DNA of 45,306 nucleotides from Hemicentrotus pulcherrimus (lineage: Eukaryota; Echinodermata; Echinoidea; Camarodonta; Strongylocentrotidae), in assembly GCA_003118195.1 (NCBI GenBank), contig BEXV01000064.1, forward strand, positions 404,122 through 449,427, in the 5' to 3' direction. The position numbers were made by a program, and so were the translations under genes. The notes under the pieces were generated by a model, which was not told where the DNA came from, did no database searches, and saw only the letters and a program-made list of their open reading frames with translations. Shown in pieces: positions 42,803 to 45,306 of this stretch (positions are counted from its first letter, which is position 1; each line of letters opens with the position of its first letter).

Positions 42803-45141
42803 TTAGTAGTAGAAGTAGTAGTCATAGTACATGTATTTTCTGTTGTAGTAGATTTGTTTATCAAAAGGGGGTAGTATGGTATACTACATAAAATCTAATT
42901 TTAAGCACAAGTATTTAATTAGGTGTAACTCCTAATACTGAACATCTAACTAATTAGCATGCAAAGTAAAAATTCTTTCACGTGAAACTCAAAATGTGGA
43001 CGTTTGAACTTTCAGAACTAGAACTCTAGAATGTATGATGGTCCATGTACGTGTCTTACTGTGTGTCTTCTATATAATATAATGTCTGTGTGTACTGTGC
43101 GAGTTTAAATGTTGTACTTAAGTTTGATACGTACACATGTCCCTAGCTAGGATTTGTGATGTGACACACGCTATTCTCAGGTTGATTTAATTATATTGAA
43201 CAACCAGTATGATAATCTAAATAATCTAAATAACAGTCATTCATTAATTGAGATGAATTGTACATACATTGTATGATATCGATACATGTATTTAGACAGC
43301 AATGGAATTCTACACTGATATTAGAGGATATATATGCAATGAAAATTTAAGAAGTAATGTATTAAAGTGGTGGGTAAGTTTTATGATGTCATTAAAGAAA
43401 CAAATCAGATAGACAAGGCATTTTTGTACAATTGTCTCTCTTTACTAAGGGAAGATTGCGATTGGACAAGTGAAAGCTGGGATAATTTGATAGCGCCTTT
43501 ATTGCCAAAGAGCGGCTGATGATCAAGAACTTTCCAAGAATCTAATCGTTATTATAATCATATGTGGTAAACTATAGATAAATGTACAGTCTTTCCATAA
43601 TTTGTGTTAATATTAGAGCTAGGAGTCACTTGTGTGTTACTCATGTCAGTATTGTATACTAATGATTCATTTTATTTTTTAAGGGGAATTAACACTGATT
43701 TAATCATCTTTCTTCCTTGAGTCCTTAATCCCTGATGTCATGTGGATGTTTTAAGATTAGCCACAATATTTTACATACTTACCTCTTCACTCTCATTACA
43801 TATTAATCAACAATAAACTTTGCATCCCCTATTTATCTCCACTCTGAATTTAGCCGACACTATTTCCCGTAAGTTTGTTGACCTTTATTAAGTCAGTGTA
43901 TCCTGCCGCTGCTATTCCATTCCGTATTTATTCCCTAAAGAAAAGATGCTAGATCGTTTCAGATATTATTCATGCATGACTGCTGTGAATAAAAGTGTCT
44001 TCTACAATGAGAGCTGTATCATCAGCTGTTTAAATACATGTACCTTCACGTGGTTGCAAAGCTATAATCCTTTGTTTTTTAATTTCCCCTTTTTGCTTTG
44101 TCATACTTTTATGCATATATAACAAATTGAAGTTTTTTATATCCTTCATGTTAATTATTTGAAGTACAGTATTGTTTTAGTGTAATGTTAAATTAGATTT
44201 TGAGTTAGACTCTTGTCTGTTTCTTAAAGATTACTTACACAGGATAGAGATTTTGGTTTTTGCTTTCTTTTAGGAGATGCTTTGCTCTGGTTAGTGTTAT
44301 TTTGTTCAAAAGGAACAAAAACAAAAAATGATGTAAAACTATAATACATTATGAGAAAAAAAAAATGAATTATCACTAACATATTGAGAAGTTATTTTAG
44401 GTGAACGTAATTTATATGCTCATAATGATTTTTTTCTTACTTAGTATTTTTTTTACCATTTATTGCAAATGATTTAGTTGTAAATAGTTATCTTGCTTCA
44501 AGCATAGTTTATTAGGCTTGACAACATTTCTTCAACATTTTATACTTTTCAAGAATTTGTAGATGTTGTATACATGTATAATTGCAGTCAATAAATTGTC
44601 TTTATGCTACATGCTAGTGTGTAACCCTTTTAGTTGTAGCAGTACTCATTATTCAATCTAAAGAAATAGACATTGATAAAGCTAACTTCATTTATTAAAA
44701 GGATTCTATTATATTGTATATTGTTTGTGGTATGTCCACAGTTCAGTTTTGAAAATTGTCTCGAATATCCTGTTTTTTGTCATCAAGTTACAGTTGTGTT
44801 CAAACCTATTTATTCCTTTTATGATTTTGTATATAGTCACATTCATTTACTAATTAACTTATTTAAGAAATTTTATATAAAGCTGAACATCTATTATTCA
44901 TAGTATTAAAATCAGTGCTATTTGTTTTTATTTTGACAAAGTATGAACTCTGCATTCCCCCCTAAAATTATTTCTTTGCTCCAGATGTTGTTTCATTTGA
45001 TCCACAGGTATATGCCATGTTCCTTTTACAAGCTCAATGTTCCCTCCTTTATGTAAACCATAGCAATATATATGATGTACATGTATATGAAAGAAGATGT
45101 TCTAATTTAATATTTTCCCCCTTTTCTTTGACTGTGTACAG
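41763..45141 (+). other. Intron (3.4 kb)
   Basis: The donor is GTAAAA (or GTGAGT at 40784 if the microexon is skipped). The acceptor GACTGTGTACAG ends at 45141 after a good pyrimidine tract at 45116-45130. It contains an AGT microsatellite. Otherwise it is AT-rich, with frequent T runs and no feature I can name. Confidence 0.8.
42765..42824. repeat. (AGT)n microsatellite
   Basis: About twenty AGT-type triplets with ATT and AGA interruptions. Confidence 0.93.
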
Positions 45142-45267
45142 AGAACCCGATAACAGTACCGACCACATAGCCTCAGGTTACCAAAGCCCACCATCTCCTG
45201 TCCCTGTAGCCGTCACTACGACAACATCATCATCATCAGGCCTTCCACCAGCTATGCCTATCTTGAG
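45142..45267 (+). CDS. PPP1R9A: Neurabin/spinophilin-like, exon M: Ser/Pro/Thr-rich tail
   Basis: This 126-nt exon lies between TGTGTACAG and GTAAGT at 45268. One base completes the previous codon and two bases are left for the next. It reads EPDNSTDHIASGYQSPPSPV, then PVAVTTTTSSSSGLPPAMPI and L. The low-complexity T4S4 run comes from ACA/TCA triplets, probably an expanded repeat within the exon. The frame goes on into an exon outside the window, where a SAM domain would be expected if this gene is neurabin-1-like. The last 39 bases of the window are intron. Confidence 0.87.
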
Positions 45268-45306
45268 GTAAGTCAATGCTCTCATCATCACCAGGTGGAG
45301 TTTGAG
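45268..45306 (+). other. Start of the next intron, cut by the window edge
   Basis: GTAAGT is followed by a short CATCAT stretch, then the window ends. Confidence 0.85.

Noticed and set aside
1..45306. CRISPR arrays, operons, phage or other prokaryotic systems
   Set aside because: The window has spliced animal gene structure. The tandem repeats present have no spacer architecture and no cas-like genes are near.

Overview
The window is intronic and exonic DNA of one large animal gene on the plus strand. It is AT-rich, has kilobase-scale introns with consensus GT-AG borders, and carries many SINE-, MITE- and LINE-type repeats. Repeat style and gene structure suggest a marine invertebrate deuterostome, most likely an echinoderm such as a sea urchin. 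That is inference; no rRNA or mitochondrial marker is present.

The gene is a neurabin/spinophilin family member (PPP1R9 type; Drosophila Spn and C. elegans NAB-1 are relatives). I can chain 13 exons, in phase throughout: 580-684, 17382-17517, 19505-19741, 20775-20992, 27906-28002, 31880-31997, 33749-33847, 37037-37075, 39092-39276, 39851-40003, 40548-40783, 41736-41762 and 45142-45267. They encode about 591 codons. In order these cover the C-terminal half of the PDZ domain, a proline-rich spacer, an acidic linker, the neurabin coiled coil, a Ser/acidic region and a Ser/Pro-rich tail. The N-terminal actin-binding and PP1-binding regions and the first half of the PDZ domain lie upstream of the window. 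Any SAM domain would lie downstream. Two very small exons (39 and 27 nt) are in phase at both ends, so each can be included or skipped without shifting the frame.

Region by region: 1-579 is the end of an upstream intron with a LINE-like 3' tail. 580-684 is the first visible exon. 685-17381 is a 16.7 kb intron with a tRNA-derived SINE, several MITEs, a second LINE-like tail, an assembly gap inside an inverted repeat, a perfect RFX X-box and a GC-richer block near 16 kb. 17382-20992 holds the end of the PDZ domain and the start of the coiled coil. 20993-31879 is mostly intron around one coiled-coil exon. 31880-45267 holds the C-terminal exons, including both microexons.

No second gene, tRNA, rRNA, CRISPR array or bacterial-type system is seen. 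The most unusual observations are a 77-bp tandem array that begins in an exon end and repeats its 5' splice site (about 39974-40470), the two frame-neutral microexons, and a MITE family whose inverted pair coincides with the assembly gap at 11456-11864.
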